This document shows, in pieces, positions 37,003 to 50,129 of a stretch of 64,000 nucleotides of DNA (position 1 is its first letter; each line of letters opens with the position of its first letter). The notes under the pieces were generated by a model. The model had not been told where the DNA came from. It saw only the letters and a program-made list of their open reading frames with translations, and ran no database searches. A program made the position numbers and the translations under genes. This DNA comes from Myrica gale (lineage: Eukaryota > Streptophyta > Magnoliopsida > Fagales > Myricaceae), in assembly GCA_963930655.1 (NCBI GenBank), contig OZ005611.1:4905501-4969500 (forward strand). Reading direction: 5' to 3'.

Positions 37003-38028
37003 AAAAAAAAAAGAAGACCGAGGAAATAGGAGCAGCAAAAGGCCAGCAACACGAAAAAAAGGATTCCACTTAGGAAAAATAGAAAAAGAAAAAAAAGGGG
37101 GATTCCGTCTCCCGCCACATCTTATTGCGAAGAAACAGTTACCCGCGATTTTCACCCGACACGTGTGCTTCCCTCCTGAGCCCTATCCTCTAGATTGAAC
37201 AATTCACCGGTACCCCTTCACTTTTCCTCTCTCTCGCCCTCTCTCGTTTGACGTTTCGGTCTTTCTTTTATTTCCTTTTTTTTTTTCGACTTACTATTTT
37301 ATCTCCATCTCTCTCCCCCTGACACTCTGAGGAGGACCCGATCGACAGGCTCAGCTCTCTTCGGATCGAACTCCGACCAGGGAGAAACCCTAAAATCCCT
37401 TAAATTCTACGCCAAGTGGCTTCCTCTGCGAGGATTCGACACCAAGAGACTCCGCTCTTGCCGTAGATTGCGTTCGTCGTGAGCAGAATATTAGGGTTTC
37501 CTTCCCTCCTTCTTCGAGGTTATCATTTCCGATTGCATTTCATCTGGTTATCGTAGATTCAGGTTCTGTCATTCCTTTTACTCAACTTCTACCCCTTTCT
37601 TTGATCCGTGTTCGATTCTCCCCCCACCCCCCCGGCCTTTTTTGCCAACCCTTGGTTTGATTTGGTTAACCTAGGAAACAAAAGACAAAAAGCAAAAAAA
37701 AAAAATCGATTTATTCTTATTCTGTACATATATTTGATTACAGCACCGTCTTGATTCCATTCTAGCTGATTTTAGGTTCTTTAGTTCTTTACAAGAAACT
37801 CCGTGAAATTTTTGGTGCGTCGTTTTAGTTTGCCATCCAAAATTGAGGGTTTTCTTGTTAGATCTTCCTCAAAAAATTTCCACTTTAACCTTTTTCCTTT
37901 CCCTTCTTTTCCCGTTCTTCCCTATCACTCCTTTACCTCTATTTCGCTAAAAAACGGAGTCAAGGAAATCTAGGGTTTGCTTTATCCAGATTCTCTAAAG
38001 AAAGATTGGGTTAGACAGTGTATATACA
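37003..38028 (+). promoter_or_regulatory. Promoter and 5' leader of the SKIP14-like gene
   Basis: Pyrimidine-rich leader DNA from about 37200, including CT runs near 37229-37320, is typical of plant housekeeping promoters. A leader intron is plausible, because GATTCAG|GTTCTG near 37560 looks like a donor, but its acceptor is not certain. No coding sequence was seen. Confidence 0.4.
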
Positions 38029-40470
38029 ATGGCCTTGAACTTTTCGCATCGACCGATCTTTCCTCCTCATCTGTCCGAGGACAATTTGGTTTCGCCCATT
38101 AGGATTGCTAATGGGTATCTTGTTGAGGGTATCGCGGAGAAGCACGGGGATGGGTTTGGCAAGCCCTGGCTTTTGAACCGGGAAGTTGAGGATCCTTTTG
38201 ATTACGGAAGGGATAGACGGGATAGGAGTGGGTCGCAGGAGTCAGTATCAAAGGACATTCTTGATCTTTTGCCATCAGATCCCTTTGGTATGGACATAAG
38301 TACCACTTTCACAGCAATCACCGGTTGGCTTGAGGATTTGGAAGTTGATTATGGTAGGTGTGGTGGGGATGATGTTGGGGCAAGTGATGACAGTTATCAG
38401 TTATTTGCAGGGCTGAATTTTATATGGAACAATGCTATGAGGTTCCAAGCTTTCCCAGGGAATATAGGGATGGGTAAGAAGTCTAATGTAGTGAGTGGAT
38501 TTGGTGGGTGTTCTGATGCGAAGAAGGAAGTAGGTGATGCGTGCTGCCATGGTGGTTTTGACTCTGACTGTGATATGGATGACATTCTTGGTTTTGGCAA
38601 TGAAGCTTCGGGAGTTTCCGGCCACCCACGCGAAGATTGCTCACAGGGTAATGGGATTTCTTCTGAAGGAGATATAGGAGCTCCGCATGCAGCTTTCAGT
38701 TTTACCCTTGGTTATCTGAGTGTGCGGGATCTTCTGGTTGTTGAAACTGTGTGCAGATCTCTGCGTTCTACGGTTCGAGGTGACCCTCTTCTGTGGAGAA
38801 GTATACACATCGATCAACCTTTGAATGAGAAGATCACTGATGATGTTCTTTTGCAATTAACTAATAGGGCTCAAGGTAGTCTCCAATGCTTGAGCCTGGT
38901 GGAATGCCCAAGGATCACTGATGACGTTTTGAAATTTGTGCTCCAAAGTAACCGTAGGCTTACCAAGGTCAGTCTGATTTCATTTTGTCACTTTGTGCTG
39001 TCAGATTGGTTCCTATATTTCTGTCTTTTTACTGTGTTTATGCACTTGTTTCGATGTTTGGATGCCTTCGGGTTAGTTTTAAAGACTTCAAGTTGCCTCT
39101 TTTTTTTGTTCATAGTGTATAATTTATAGGAAGCAGATATCCTTCAATTTTTCTGTGGGCACAGATACCCTTCAATTGAAAACCCTAGAACTCTAAATCC
39201 ACGCTTTTTAGGCCCCAAATTTGATTTCCTGACATGAGTTTCAGTTAACTCCAACAGCAACAACAAAGATAGTCTGACATGTCATAGAGCGGCTCAACTT
39301 TCAGTTGTGACGTATCTTTGAGTTTTGCCCTTTCTGCGCCTAGAGCTGATTATCTCCTGGACCTTATCTCTGGGAATGTTATAGGCATAATGGTTGATGC
39401 ATGGTTATAGGATATAAAGGTGCTTTAAGAGTTAGTTTTGAAAGGTGGTCCAACGTCTTGATGTGCAAATATTTTGCAAATGTACCCTTTTATTGTACTT
39501 TGATTCTGTGAACGTGGGTAGGAATCAAGCATGAGTTTAGCCAACTTCAACGAAATCCAAGCTGAAGTAAGGTTGAGTTTGAGTAGAAAGGGGGGGGGGG
39601 TTCATTTGTTCCCAACACAGCTTTGGATACACACCTTCATTGCTAAGCTGACACTCTTTGGGCATTGACCTGCATTTTTGGATCAACACACACACACACA
39701 CACACCCTTCTATGCTTAGGCACCCTGAAACGTCTATTTTGAATTTGGTGAAAGCAGAGACTTTGTAAATTGTCAGCGTGGAGCTGCCTTTATTTTCTTC
39801 TCTGCTTTGTAGTGTTCAAATTTCTAGACGGAATGGTCTGTTTGTGCGCTATATAATAGGTCTGGTTTTGCATGTTGAATTGATACACTGCTAAACTTGC
39901 TCTTCCTGTATGCAGTTGAGTGTGCCTGGATGTACAAGACTCAGTATAGATGGTATTCTGAGTTGCTTAAGGGCTTTTAAGTCCGTGGGAACATCTGGAG
40001 TGAGGCATTTGCGAATTGGTGGACTTTATGGTGTGACTCAGAAGCATTTTGAAGAGTTGAAGTTCTTGTTGGGCATGGATAGCCTGACGCAGCAGAATGC
40101 CCACAAACCACATTTCTATCTCAGAGGAAACTTTTATCTGTCCTGTGATGATGATCGAGCAATTGATATTGAAATGTGCCCAAGATGCCAGAACCTGAGG
40201 CTTGTTTATGATTGCACATCTGAGGGGTGTCAAGGGAAAGAGCATGCCGAACAGGTATGCAGGGCATGCACACTTTGCATTGCACGGTGTGTTGAGTGTG
40301 GTAGGTGCATTAATGACACTGAATATGAGGAGACGTTTTGTTTGGAGGTGCTTTGTTCAGAATGTTGGAAGCAGGCACTGAATTGTCAAGAGAGGCATGA
40401 TAGAAAGGTTGGAACCTCCAAGCCTGCTCATATCCGTGAACAGAGTTATAGCTTCTGTCTTCATGGCTAG
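38029..40470 (+). CDS. SKIP14: F-box protein SKIP14-like
   Basis: Two exons, 38029-38967 and 39916-40470, join in phase 0 (LTK|LSV) into 497 residues. F-box proteins bind SKP1 and bring substrates to SCF ubiquitin ligases. A long acidic plant-specific N-terminus (DILDLLPSDPFGMDI at about 76-90) precedes the F-box at about 218-262 (FTLGYLSVRDLLVVETVCRS ... LLWRSIHI). Leucine-rich, AMN1-like segments follow (LQCLSLVECPRITDDVL). The C-terminus is Cys-rich (CPRCQNLRLVYDC, CRACTLCIARCVECGRC, CSECWKQ), probably a metal-binding module. The order matches Arabidopsis SKIP14 by recall. Translating through the intron instead gives a hydrophobic tail, which is an artefact. Confidence 0.92.
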
Positions 40471-41979
40471 CGACAGATATGTTCTTTCATCTGTTAGTTT
40501 CAAATTGTGGATGAGATATATAGCAAGATTGATTGTTTGGATAGCTACGAAAAAGATCCGAGGCAGCTTATATGAGTATGGTTCCATTTCTTTCTCCCAT
40601 TATTACCTTCTGGCCGGCTGACCATTCTGCCTATGGGTGGACCTCAACTTAGATGGGGTGCATTTGGTAACATCGAGTTGGGTTAATGTCTGTTGGAGGA
40701 AGGGAGAGAAGAAAAAAAGAAAAAAAATTAGAAAATGGAAATTAGAAATGCAAAGAATGTTCTGAGAGTCTCTCCATTCATTGTGCAAGATGAAGGATCT
40801 TCAGCGATTCTGCTGAATAAGGCTGATGAGTTTGTCAACGTACTCGTGTAGTCAGTCATGTATCCGGGAAGTGTCACGTGAGTTGTAGAAAATGCAATGT
40901 GATCATTCAGCACCATCCGTGCCGAGTGTATCATGTTGCAGAGGGTGAAAGATGTGTTGTCTTTGATCTATAATATTGGTTATGAATCAACAATGATTTG
41001 TACGTTGCACTGGAGAAGGAAGCAAGTGAAGTGAGTCTGGAGTGTAGCTTAAAGGGCATATAGTTATGAATGGGTCCCCCATAGTTTGCGTAGCATCCCC
41101 TTGAACTGGTGAAGCTGACAGTTGTGTTGGATCCCTAATGTATCTTCAGTCTCTCTCTCTATTATTATTTTCTGGCTTCCTTGGTCACGGAAGTGACGAT
41201 TACATTTTGCGTGACACGGTGACTGTTGTTTTTCATTACCAAGGTGCGTTGTACTTTTTTTTTCCCCCGCAGGAGAAGATATATGTTGGTCTCAGTTATC
41301 ACTGTAAAACTATGTTCTGTAGCTTTTCATGCCTAAAAAACACTGATGTTTCTATGGAGAGAGACTGTTGTTCTTGTTTTGGGTACTCAGCCTGCAGCGG
41401 CTGTGCCCACAGATTTAGATTGTTCGAGAAAAAAAAATACTTGGCCATGTTGTATGTTTTCAGTTATTCCATAAGATTGCGGCATACTAGGTTCGGAGTG
41501 TTTAAAGATGACTTTCATTCCCATACGTAATTCTATGTGCCGACAGCAAGCTGTTTTGCTGTTCGACTCCACTAACGCCTCATCTGATGACTAGAGCTTT
41601 GTCTTAGGGTTTTTTTTTGGCAAACAAGAACTTTATTTGAAATAGGAAATTGGGAGCGGCCCTTTACTCATCTGTTGGGCCATATTTGGCACCATCAATT
41701 TCGTTGTCAACAACGTTTTCATGCATGTACAGATGATGTTCTTTCTCATGCTGCAATATTTTGGTCGAGTTTTTGAAGCTCTGCGAAAAAAAAAGGGAGG
41801 GGGGGGGGGGAAATTAAATGAAGCCCCCTAACTCTTCCTTGATTGAAGACCCCTGTTGCTGGATTAAGAACATGCTAATTGTGCTATAACCAACGTAACC
41901 ATATTGTTGAGTGCCGATGTTAATGTCACAGGCACCAGCTATAGATTTGTCCGAATCATGTGCTTGTCCAACCAAGAAC
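40471..41979. other. Spacer, SKIP14-like 3' side to duplicated subtilase block
   Basis: Starts with the probable 3'UTR of the F-box gene. Near 41612-41640 the phrase TTTGGCAAACAAGAACTTTATTTGAAATA, read on the minus strand, resembles the AATAAAGTTCTTGTTTGCCA-poly(A) tail of plant L1-type retroposons, so a short 3' fragment may lie here. A G-rich tract is present near 41800. No gene was recognised. Confidence 0.35.
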
Positions 41980-42236
41980 CAACTCGGAATAACCCATAAT
42001 AAGAGCTTTGAAGAGGAGCCTCGAGCTATCAAATGAAAAAAAAGGTATATTTGAGATTTATTTTTTTAGGAATGATGTTATCTCCGAATTTTATAGTCTT
42101 TGCGTATGGCGGAAGAAAACCGTGGTTACAAAACTAAAATCATTACAAAAACTAAAAAAAAACAAACATAAATCACGTCTCAAAATCTGATTAACCATGT
42201 CAGAACATCTTCTGTGAGACTCATAAAATGATCAAA

Positions 42237-43786
42237 TCAAACTACAAAAGGACACACTACAATGGGACTTCTCACGGTGTGATTCCCAGCTCCTTCATCA
42301 ACCCAAACAAGTGCTCCATATGAAACCTGTTGTACATAGCTAGCTTTGAATTTTATGGTCATACTATAAGAGCGCGTTTCATACTTCTTTCCAAACACTA
42401 ATCTGTTTAGTGAGAGTCTGACTTTGGAATCCTCTGGTGCTGTCACAATAGCCTTGTAAGTTGCGGCACCTTTTCCAACATTGGTTACTGTCCTTTGGAA
42501 TGTTTGGATCAAGGGGATCGTGTGGTCTTTATATACAGCGATAAATGACGGGTAATTAAGATCGCGAGAAGGATGAGAAGCTGAGAGCAATTATAATTTT
42601 TTGAGCTGGTAACTCTCTCTATATCCTTCTGCGTAAGATTGAATGTTGAAGAACATAAAAGATTTACATAATCTTGTGCGGATACATCATAAATCAAACC
42701 TGGGTCAAGTGCTTGATTTGGATTGATCTGACCTGCTCCCATAGCAAGCGGCGAAGCTTGGAGATAAGTTGCAAGGTCTCTAATTGGTTCTAGAGTATTG
42801 TCCAGTGGATTTGCTGTAGTTATAATTGCACGTATGCCCTTCTCTAAGGCGGAGAATGAGCCTACCGATATAGGATCATCGAACATTGGTGTAAAACCGT
42901 AGCTTTGGGAGATAGAAATTACATCAACACCGTCAGCAATGGCATGGTCTAGACCAGCAAGTACATCGGCATCATAATTCCCTTCCTCCCAACAGACCTT
43001 GTACACAGCCAGCCTAGCACGTGGTGCGACACCTTTAGCAGTACCTTCAGCATACCCAAAGTAAGATGCTCCATTAACGTAATTTCCTGCAGCAATAGAG
43101 GCAACCATGGTTCCATGCCCTATAGTGTCCCTCGCAGAATTCATCCTAACATTACGGCCTTTTTGACCTTGTGACACAGCCTCATTAAAGTATTTAGCTC
43201 CTATGAGCTTGAGGTTACAATTTGAAGAGTTAAAATCTTCTCCTTCTTGACATGATCCCTGCCATTTGGCTGGAACTCTAGCACTCATACCATCATCTCT
43301 AAAGCTCGGGTGTTCTGGCCAGATGCCGGTATCTATGATACCGATTATCATATCTTCACCATAATTTGAGTCAGGCCAGAGACCATGGAAAGGATTGAGA
43401 GAGATGTATTGAGGGGTATATGTGGTATCAAGCTTTACAGGCTTGTCCTTAGAAGCTGAAACAAATCCCCAAGACTTCTTTAAAGTCTTCAGTTCATCTA
43501 TGCTTAAAAAGGCACTAAAACCATGAAGAGCATTGTTGTAAACATATAAAAGCGATGGTGAGGATTGTTGTTCAACTAATGATGCGGGACTCACAAACCT
43601 GAGTGAATCAACGATGGAGGTGTACCAATTACGATGGCTTCTGAAGGCCATTGGCATGAGGGACTTGTCCATATAGACAATGTACGCAGACCTCTCTAAT
43701 GCTGTTGATTTAGCCAGAAGAGTTAACAAGCAGTACCATGCCAAAAAGAACAAGAATGAAAGACGATTCACCTTAACTGAACCCAT
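42237..43786 (-). pseudogene. Subtilase (SBT1-type), decayed duplicate
   Basis: It keeps the start, signal peptide, I9 inhibitor domain and the Asp (DTGIW) and His (GHGTMVAS) sites almost identical to the intact copy. After EKGI the frame jumps to AIITTANP. About 250 residues are missing in frame, including the oxyanion Asn region, the PA-like insert and the catalytic Ser motif GTSYACPHASG. Near 42590 an extra 8 bp (CAGCTTCT) shifts the frame, so the fibronectin-like C-terminal domain (DLNYPSFIAVY to the stop at 42237) is out of frame. It cannot be an active protease. A truncated secreted product carrying the inhibitor domain would be possible if transcribed. Confidence 0.93.
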
Positions 43787-43842
43787 TGTTTCTTTAGTGG
43801 CTCCAAAATTTCACTATGATTAATGGAATAGGATTGTTAATG

Positions 43843-43850
43843 TTTATATA
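43843..43850 (-). promoter_or_regulatory. TATA box of the decayed subtilase copy
   Basis: TATATAAA on the minus strand, about 57 bp upstream of the ATG. It is identical in sequence and spacing to the box of the intact copy at 56314-56321. Confidence 0.6.
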
Positions 43851-45256
43851 GGACTGTGGAAGTGGGTAAAAACCTTTTAAGAACCAGAGAAATGTCAAAA
43901 CAAAACAAAAAAAATTACAAAGCCGGCCAAAGTTTGAATCATCATGATACAAGACTAAACCGAAAGGCCGTGAAAACCTACTTAATATTTACACAAGGAA
44001 GAGAATAGGAGGAGCTTATATCGTTTCATTTGAGATATATCATATTGAGACTACTCTAAATTCTTCAGCGATATTCTCTCCTTGACAAAACCGACCTATT
44101 GCGACTAGAAACTTTTTACATTCACAAACAATATTTAAGTAGCCTTTAACAGGATTAGAAAATTGCAATAGGAATCATAAAATACATACAATAGAGAAGG
44201 GTTGAGAAATTGAAACAATCGATTTAAACTTGCCCCTTTTAAAACCTGGGGGACAAAATAAACAACAAGGTTTCAGTGAAAGGACGGGAAATAAATCCAA
44301 GCAACTGAATGACATTCTTAATGGCCATTTTACAACCACCTAGCAAGCTCTTGAAAAGCCACCACTGAGACCTTAAATTTGTATGTACTCTTATATGTTC
44401 TCGTTATGCCTTTTAGCATTTGCTGTCTAGGGAAGTCATCCTGTAGTGGCAGGTCGCTGCTCAGCAGCAAAAGCTAAAAAGTGCTCAAACATATATATTC
44501 CGGCCACTTTGCAAGTACGTTTTAGAGGCAACTGTACGTCTTATAATGGATGCTTAAGATAGAAGTCTTATCATGGATGCCAACTCGAGCAATTTAGAGC
44601 TGATCAAAGAAGGGCGAATAAAAAAGTTGATACACTAAATGTAAGGGCCATGCCCTGTTTTTTGTATAGCTCCATGGACAATTAATACACTTACCGCGGG
44701 TTACCCAAAAAAAATTGATTGAATATTAATGGTAAAACTAAAATCCGAAGGGGCATATATACCAAATGCGCCTGTATTTTGCGTCTTTTAACTCTTAAAA
44801 TCCAAAACTGAGATCTAATACATTAAGACTCCATTTTGGTTCTTTCGAAATCAAAGACCTCTGTTCACTTGTAGCTCTCAGACATGGCAAAAAGTTATGT
44901 CTAGAGACATGGCCTATGTTTGGATGAGCTTAAAAGAATTTTAAAACTTTTTCACGATAAAAAATAACAATTTTTACAAACTCTAAAACACATTTTTTAC
45001 ACGACTTTAGCTCGGTTTGTCATTTCCATTTGAGTAATTTCTGAAGAGTGCAAGTTGTAAAGCTCATGGATTTGGAAGGCGTCAAAACTCGAGTTTTAAT
45101 GAGACGTACTTGGAAACTAAAAGGTGTAAAATTAGATTAAGAGCAGAAAACACAATGGTGTCTGTTATATTTCTCAAATTTCATTTGATTTGGTTACGAA
45201 AACTTGTAATTGTAAACATTCATGCTAAATTTGGTTATGAAATCTCAAGTTCAGGT

Positions 45257-45560
45257 CACTACAAGAAAAACTTCCTCTGCCCACGGTGGCAGTCGTGGCA
45301 GAAAGGCAGCAAAATCGTTGTAGAAGGCCTTCCTCCGCGGAAAGACGTCGTCGAGCTCTGGTGGCCATTGCAGCGTGCAGGCAGACCTTTGCTGACGACA
45401 AAAGCTTTTCTTCGGCACCGTTCAAGCTGTGTCCACCATGGAAGACGCTGGGGAAAGTCTCTAATCTCCGTCGCGGTTGATCGGACCTCTGCCCACGGTA
45501 GCCCTTAGCTGACGATTACGGTAGCGAAATGGTGGAGAAAAATTGAGTGCCCACGACTCT
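45257..45560 (+). mobile_element. CACTA-type transposon end fragment
   Basis: Begins CACTACAAGAAAAACTT, the typical terminus of plant CACTA (En/Spm) elements. About 300 bp of GC-rich subterminal DNA follows with repeated 'cccacggt' and 'gtcgtcg' phrases. No matching TTTTCTTGTAGTG end or transposase was seen in the window, so it is a truncated or solo end. An open frame through it (45110-45508) is not a gene. Confidence 0.6.
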
Positions 45561-47830
45561 TGTCGTCGTAGTTGCGCAAATTGGAATTTGGCTTTTTCGG
45601 TCAAACCTGGGTGCAATTGGTTGGTCAAAGTGCATTTGAAGTTGACTAACCATTCTGTATATTTTTGTTAGTTTTCTCATTTCAGTGCAATTGGTTTTCT
45701 TAATTTCATTTCAGCGTAATTTTTCTTTTCTGAGCTTATCCAATTTAGTTATTTTTAGGTAAGGCGCTGCTCATGCAGAATGCTCTTTCTAAATTCATGC
45801 CGAAAAACTGTTAAGACTTGTAGAGGCAAAATGATACGAAGAGAGAACATAAATCATTAACTTATAAGCAGTCTATACAGGGTGAGCAATAAAAAAATGC
45901 TCCTGCATAAAACACAAGAGGAACGTTCTGTATACAAAAAATTAGATGAAAGCAGAAAGAAAGCAATTCGTTGCAGCATGTACCCAGGTGTGCGTTAAGT
46001 CCCAGAAGTACCTTCTGCACCAGCATCCCAAAGACGACAGATGACATTCTTAGAGTCTTATACCCTTCCAAGTCACAGATGACATTCTATTTTACTTCAG
46101 AGTGGGAACGAATATAAAAAAATCGAAAACAGGGTGGCAAAAATCGAAAACAGAGGGAAAATATCATAGAGTGGGAACAAATGGATAGTGTTGCATCTTA
46201 GTCAGACAGCATTGGTGGGATGAGTTCGGGTTGGACAAGAGGTTAGGAAGCAGAGCGCGCCGCTCGACGGATGAATACGTAGACGGAAAGGATGAGAGAG
46301 AAATGAGCTCTCAGTGAGAATTTACATCCTCTGTTAAGAGAAAATTGTTTTATCTGTCGTGGCTTCCGTATATATGTTAATAGGAAATGAACGCCCAACA
46401 CTTAAAAATTTTTGTTTTTGCCGTTGTTGCGTCCTGAGTTGCCTACTTGCCTTCTGTATCTATTTGGAAAATTCTATTTATTTTATTGACACGCAGAAAG
46501 TAACATTCTTCGTCCCTTTGGCGCTTTTTTTACGTAATTTGCCAGTAGTGTACATGTGGATATATAAATTTATGGTTCTAACTTCAGGTATATGCAGAAA
46601 CCATGTTTATAAATTTAAGTCGTTTTTTTGTGACTTTTGAATTTTTATGCATTAAAATATCTGCAGTTTTAGTTTTGGATCTTTTATTTTTTAAACTATT
46701 ATCATTTTATATATTTTTTATTCTAAGTTTTATGTCTCTCTCTATTTTTTTTTTCATTCTATGAGATTCATTCGGTACTGTGTTGAATATTTATACACAA
46801 TGTGTGAGGAGTCAGTAAATGGTGAACACTTGCCCAGTACATTTGGGTAGAAGAACAAACATTTGGTGTGCAAGAATGTTCCTCGTTGGTGTGCAATGAT
46901 GTTGGTGTCCTCAATACAATCAACACTCAATTATGTAATTATTTTTCATAGCAATGCTAGTTGAATCATTTTGTTCCCACTGGTTGTCAAATACTTATTT
47001 TTCATAGCACTATGGTAGTTAAATAACTCTTTTGTAACTTGGCCTAATAGATTTCAAGTAGACCTCAAAACGCCTTTGAAATCCAAACCTTGAAAAACAA
47101 CTTATTGGGTGCTTCAAAGTCCAGTATTATTTATATTTCATAGGAGTGTTTATTTCATATTTCAATGGAGTGCCTTTACATCCAATTAGTATAATTCGAT
47201 AATTACACTGGTCTGGAAGCTTACTAAAAAAAAAAGGCCCTTAGAGGACAATTTCTGTCAAACAGAAGGTAACAATAGTGGTGGGCAGACGATTACCATA
47301 ACCTTCCAAGATGAAGCCTGGATGACAGTATAGATATCAGCCGGAAAAGGGAATTTGACCGCCCCCATCTACTTAATTCAAACCACCCTATTTGTTGTAA
47401 ATAGGATACAATATAGGACCTGTAAATGAAGAGGTGCAAATTCTACAATAATGCTGCAAAAATGAGTTCTTTCTTTTCTACAATAATTACTTAAATGAAA
47501 AGAAAGAACTCAATTTAATTCTACAAAGATTCGCTCACAATGTGGCTAACTGGAGTGTGAACAATGTAATCAAGGTTATGTATACGTTCATGTAATTCCT
47601 AACAGGTAGATTGTAGAGGATCCTACTTGCAGTTTGTAATTGTTATGAATGACATTTTGCCATGAAAAAAGAAGAAGAAAAGAGACTTGTATCTGCTGTA
47701 CAAGGCATACAACATCATCTACTTGTCTACATGACGAAAATATACACTGAGCGCAGGAGATTCTGTAATAAGTGATTGGAGCTCTCCAAAGTAATTTTCT
47801 AGATGACTAGAGCTTGAACTTTGCTCTTGC
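45561..47830. other. Intergenic, no gene recognised
   Basis: AT-rich. Short local repeats occur near 46030-46160 (CAGATGACATTCT, ATCGAAAACAG and AGAGTGGGAAC, each twice or more). Nothing coding was supported on either strand. Confidence 0.4.
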
Positions 47831-47832
47831 AA

Positions 47833-48113
47833 TAATGTTACACGAGAAAACTAGCCTCAACATCTTCACTTTGTTCCCCACGTTCCTTTGCCAGGATATC
47901 ATCATTAAACAACCTAAGGACATCCACTGTTGGAAGTGAATGAACAACTTCATACAAGCTCCTGAATTTGTTTCTTCTTTAATGTGTTTCAATTAATCTT
48001 TCTTTCAACCCTTCTGGAAAGGATGGCAATGCACTGTATATTTGGTTGCAGATACCAGAAAGAAAAGGGAAGTTATTAACTCAGTAACGATCTCAAGTAG
48101 TTCAATAATTTCC
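47833..48113 (-). pseudogene. Possible decayed exons of an unrecognised gene
   Basis: On the minus strand a frame reads EIIELLEIVTE directly after a TTGCAG acceptor-like site. Further on, in a frame that is interrupted, it reads YSALPSFPEGLKERLIETH, then SLYEVVHSLPTVDVLRLFND and DILAKERGEQSEDVEASFLV before a stop. The amino-acid character (amphipathic, charged, low in rare residues) looks like real protein, yet no start or intact frame exists. I do not recognise the family. It could be a relic or chance. Confidence 0.3.
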
Positions 48114-48119
48114 TGCAAT

Positions 48120-49071
48120 GTGGACAAAAGTAAAATTTAACTTTCCCCACTCCTCCCCTTCCACTGGTTTTACCTAGTAACACCTCTTACAACAACCACT
48201 TGTACCCAACCAAAACTGATTGCCTAAAGCCAAAATTGAGCCAATCATACTCCATACATCCAACCACTACCACATTACTGCTTAAAAGTCAACTAATGAC
48301 AATGATAGCAAATATGCTTTGTATGAGAAACTAGGATGCTGCAATGTGCTCTGTAGACAAAGAACGAAATTCTCTAATTCGGACTAATTTTGTTGCAGTA
48401 GGAAGCTGTTGTTGGGAGGTAGAAGCCACAATCTCTGTCAATTTAATATTTCATGGAGCTTATGGTTTGGATGGAGAGAAAACTGAATACAAGTGATGTT
48501 GTAACAGTTTCCGATCTTCACAGTAATACTCACAAGCACCTAGTATGCTCTCTGGGTCTAGGAGAGTGACGGGTATTCGACCATACAAAGGATTCCTATG
48601 GTTTTCAACAACAACCAATGCAAATAACAACGCAGTCCTAAGGTAAAGCTATGGTTTTGATTTCATCGCTGATTGGGTTTCTTCATCAAAATCTGGCCTT
48701 CTCAGCCTACTAGAGAGGAGAAATGTCGGTCATATTTTATATCAGTCAATGTACTTTTGTTCATATACCTAATTAGTGAATTTGTTCCTTAAAACAAACA
48801 AACCAACAAACATGTTGCCTCATAGGCAAGTACGAGAGAGAAAGTATAATATTTTTATCCTATTTTAAATCTAGAATTACCCAGTGTATTTACTCGTTAA
48901 ATATCTCAGTTACTTGGAAGTTAAGGACAGTTCATTGTAATGATATTTAAAAACCGGGCTAGACAAATAATATAAAAGCGTAAACATAGGACGTAACGGA
49001 AACATTTTCCCCCTCTCCAACCAAGTACCAAGAGAGTCGGGTTCCTTGAAGTCGAAGGTTCCACAGGCACC
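48120..49071. other. Intergenic, no gene recognised
   Basis: Unique-looking AT-rich DNA left of the RING-H2 relic. The last 100-200 bp would be the promoter side of that former gene. Confidence 0.35.
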
Positions 49072-50120
49072 ATGTCGCAGTTCGACGAACTCTGCCTCCG
49101 AAACCCGATCGCACTCAATCCTATCACCCTTTGGTGTGCCATTTCCTCCTCCGGCACCGACAGGGACGACAATCCCTTCGCCACCATCTCATCTAATCTC
49201 CAAGCATATGATTCAGAACGATTCTGTGATTCCGTATCAGCCTCCGACCGGGACGCGGGCCTTTCGTCTCAAATTTCTTCGATCGCTCCCTCGACGATGA
49301 TTCTCACACTTTTGACGTCCGGGATCCGGTTCGGATCCATTTTCCACGTTTGAATCCGCAAATGGTGATGAGTTCCGGTCCGATCATGCGGAGGTGCTAC
49401 TGAGGCTAGGGTTTGTATGTGGGATTGAATATGATACGCAACGCTCACATGGCGATGGTCTCCGTGTCGCCGGACCTGATTCAGAGTCAGATCCGGGTAT
49501 GGAAGTCAATTCGGAGGATTCGAATATATATTGCAACAACATTTGTTTGGAAGATCGTAGGAGTGGATCCAAGGGTTTCGAATGGGAGGAAGGCGTCTTT
49601 AATCAAGAGAGGAAACCCAAGCATAATGATCAAGGAGGTTGAACAATTATCGGTGGCTTCCTCCGAAGCAGCGATATAGTCGTGAAATCTGGAGTGAGAA
49701 ATTCTACTAGGTATGAATACGAGTTTAGAGCATGAACCTGACGCGGTTCCGGTTCCGATTCCGATTCCGATTCGTATCTACCATTTTTTCAGAATGAATA
49801 TGAAGCGGATACGACTGAATACAACATTGTTTTCGGGCGACTAGTGGAGAATCTTCCTTTTGTGAAGATAACAGTGGAGGAATTGTGGAGAAACGATGTG
49901 GTTTGTACAGTTTGTTGGAAGGATGCCATTCTGGCAGAGGAGAAAGGTTAAGACTTAAAGAGGATTCCGTGTTCAGATTATTTTCATGGGGACTGCATCG
50001 TGCCGTGGTTGAGAATACAGAACGTCGGAATACCTGTCCCGTTTGTTTCATTTTATTGTCCACCGGCGATCCCGAGTACATGTTTGTAATGGTGGCACAT
50101 TGTGGGGATGGGCTGACGGG
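49072..50120 (+). pseudogene. RING-H2 E3 ubiquitin ligase relic
   Basis: It starts MSQFDELCLRNPIALNPITL at 49072 and runs through an acidic region in at least three frames. It reaches VEELWRNDVVCTVCWKDAIL, then RIPCSDYFHGDCIVPWLRIQ, and, in another frame, NTCPVCFILLSTGDPEYM. These are the Cys-x2-Cys, Cys-His...Cys-W and CPVC parts of a RING-H2 finger, like plant RING1/RDUF-type ligases (intronless, about 350 residues). Several frameshifts and stops separate them, and the spacing around the second zinc pair is disturbed. It is a dead, probably once intronless, gene. Confidence 0.75.
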
Positions 50121-50129
50121 TTAGTTGTG

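Larger units (their letters stand above)
41980..44900. repeat. Left copy of the subtilase locus duplication
   Basis: This block matches 53843-57220 over gene, promoter and flanks, from AACTCGGAATAA to CAGACATGGCAAAAA. The match includes the TATA box region and about 1 kb upstream of the start codon. The left copy is shorter mainly because of the deletion in its gene. Confidence 0.88.

Noticed and set aside
38968-39129. C-terminal hydrophobic tail of the F-box protein
   Set aside because: A GT donor follows LTK at 38967 and the family sequence resumes at 39916, so the tail is intron read-through.
45110-45508. 132-codon open frame as a gene
   Set aside because: It begins in AT-rich spacer and runs through a CACTA-type end; no family features.
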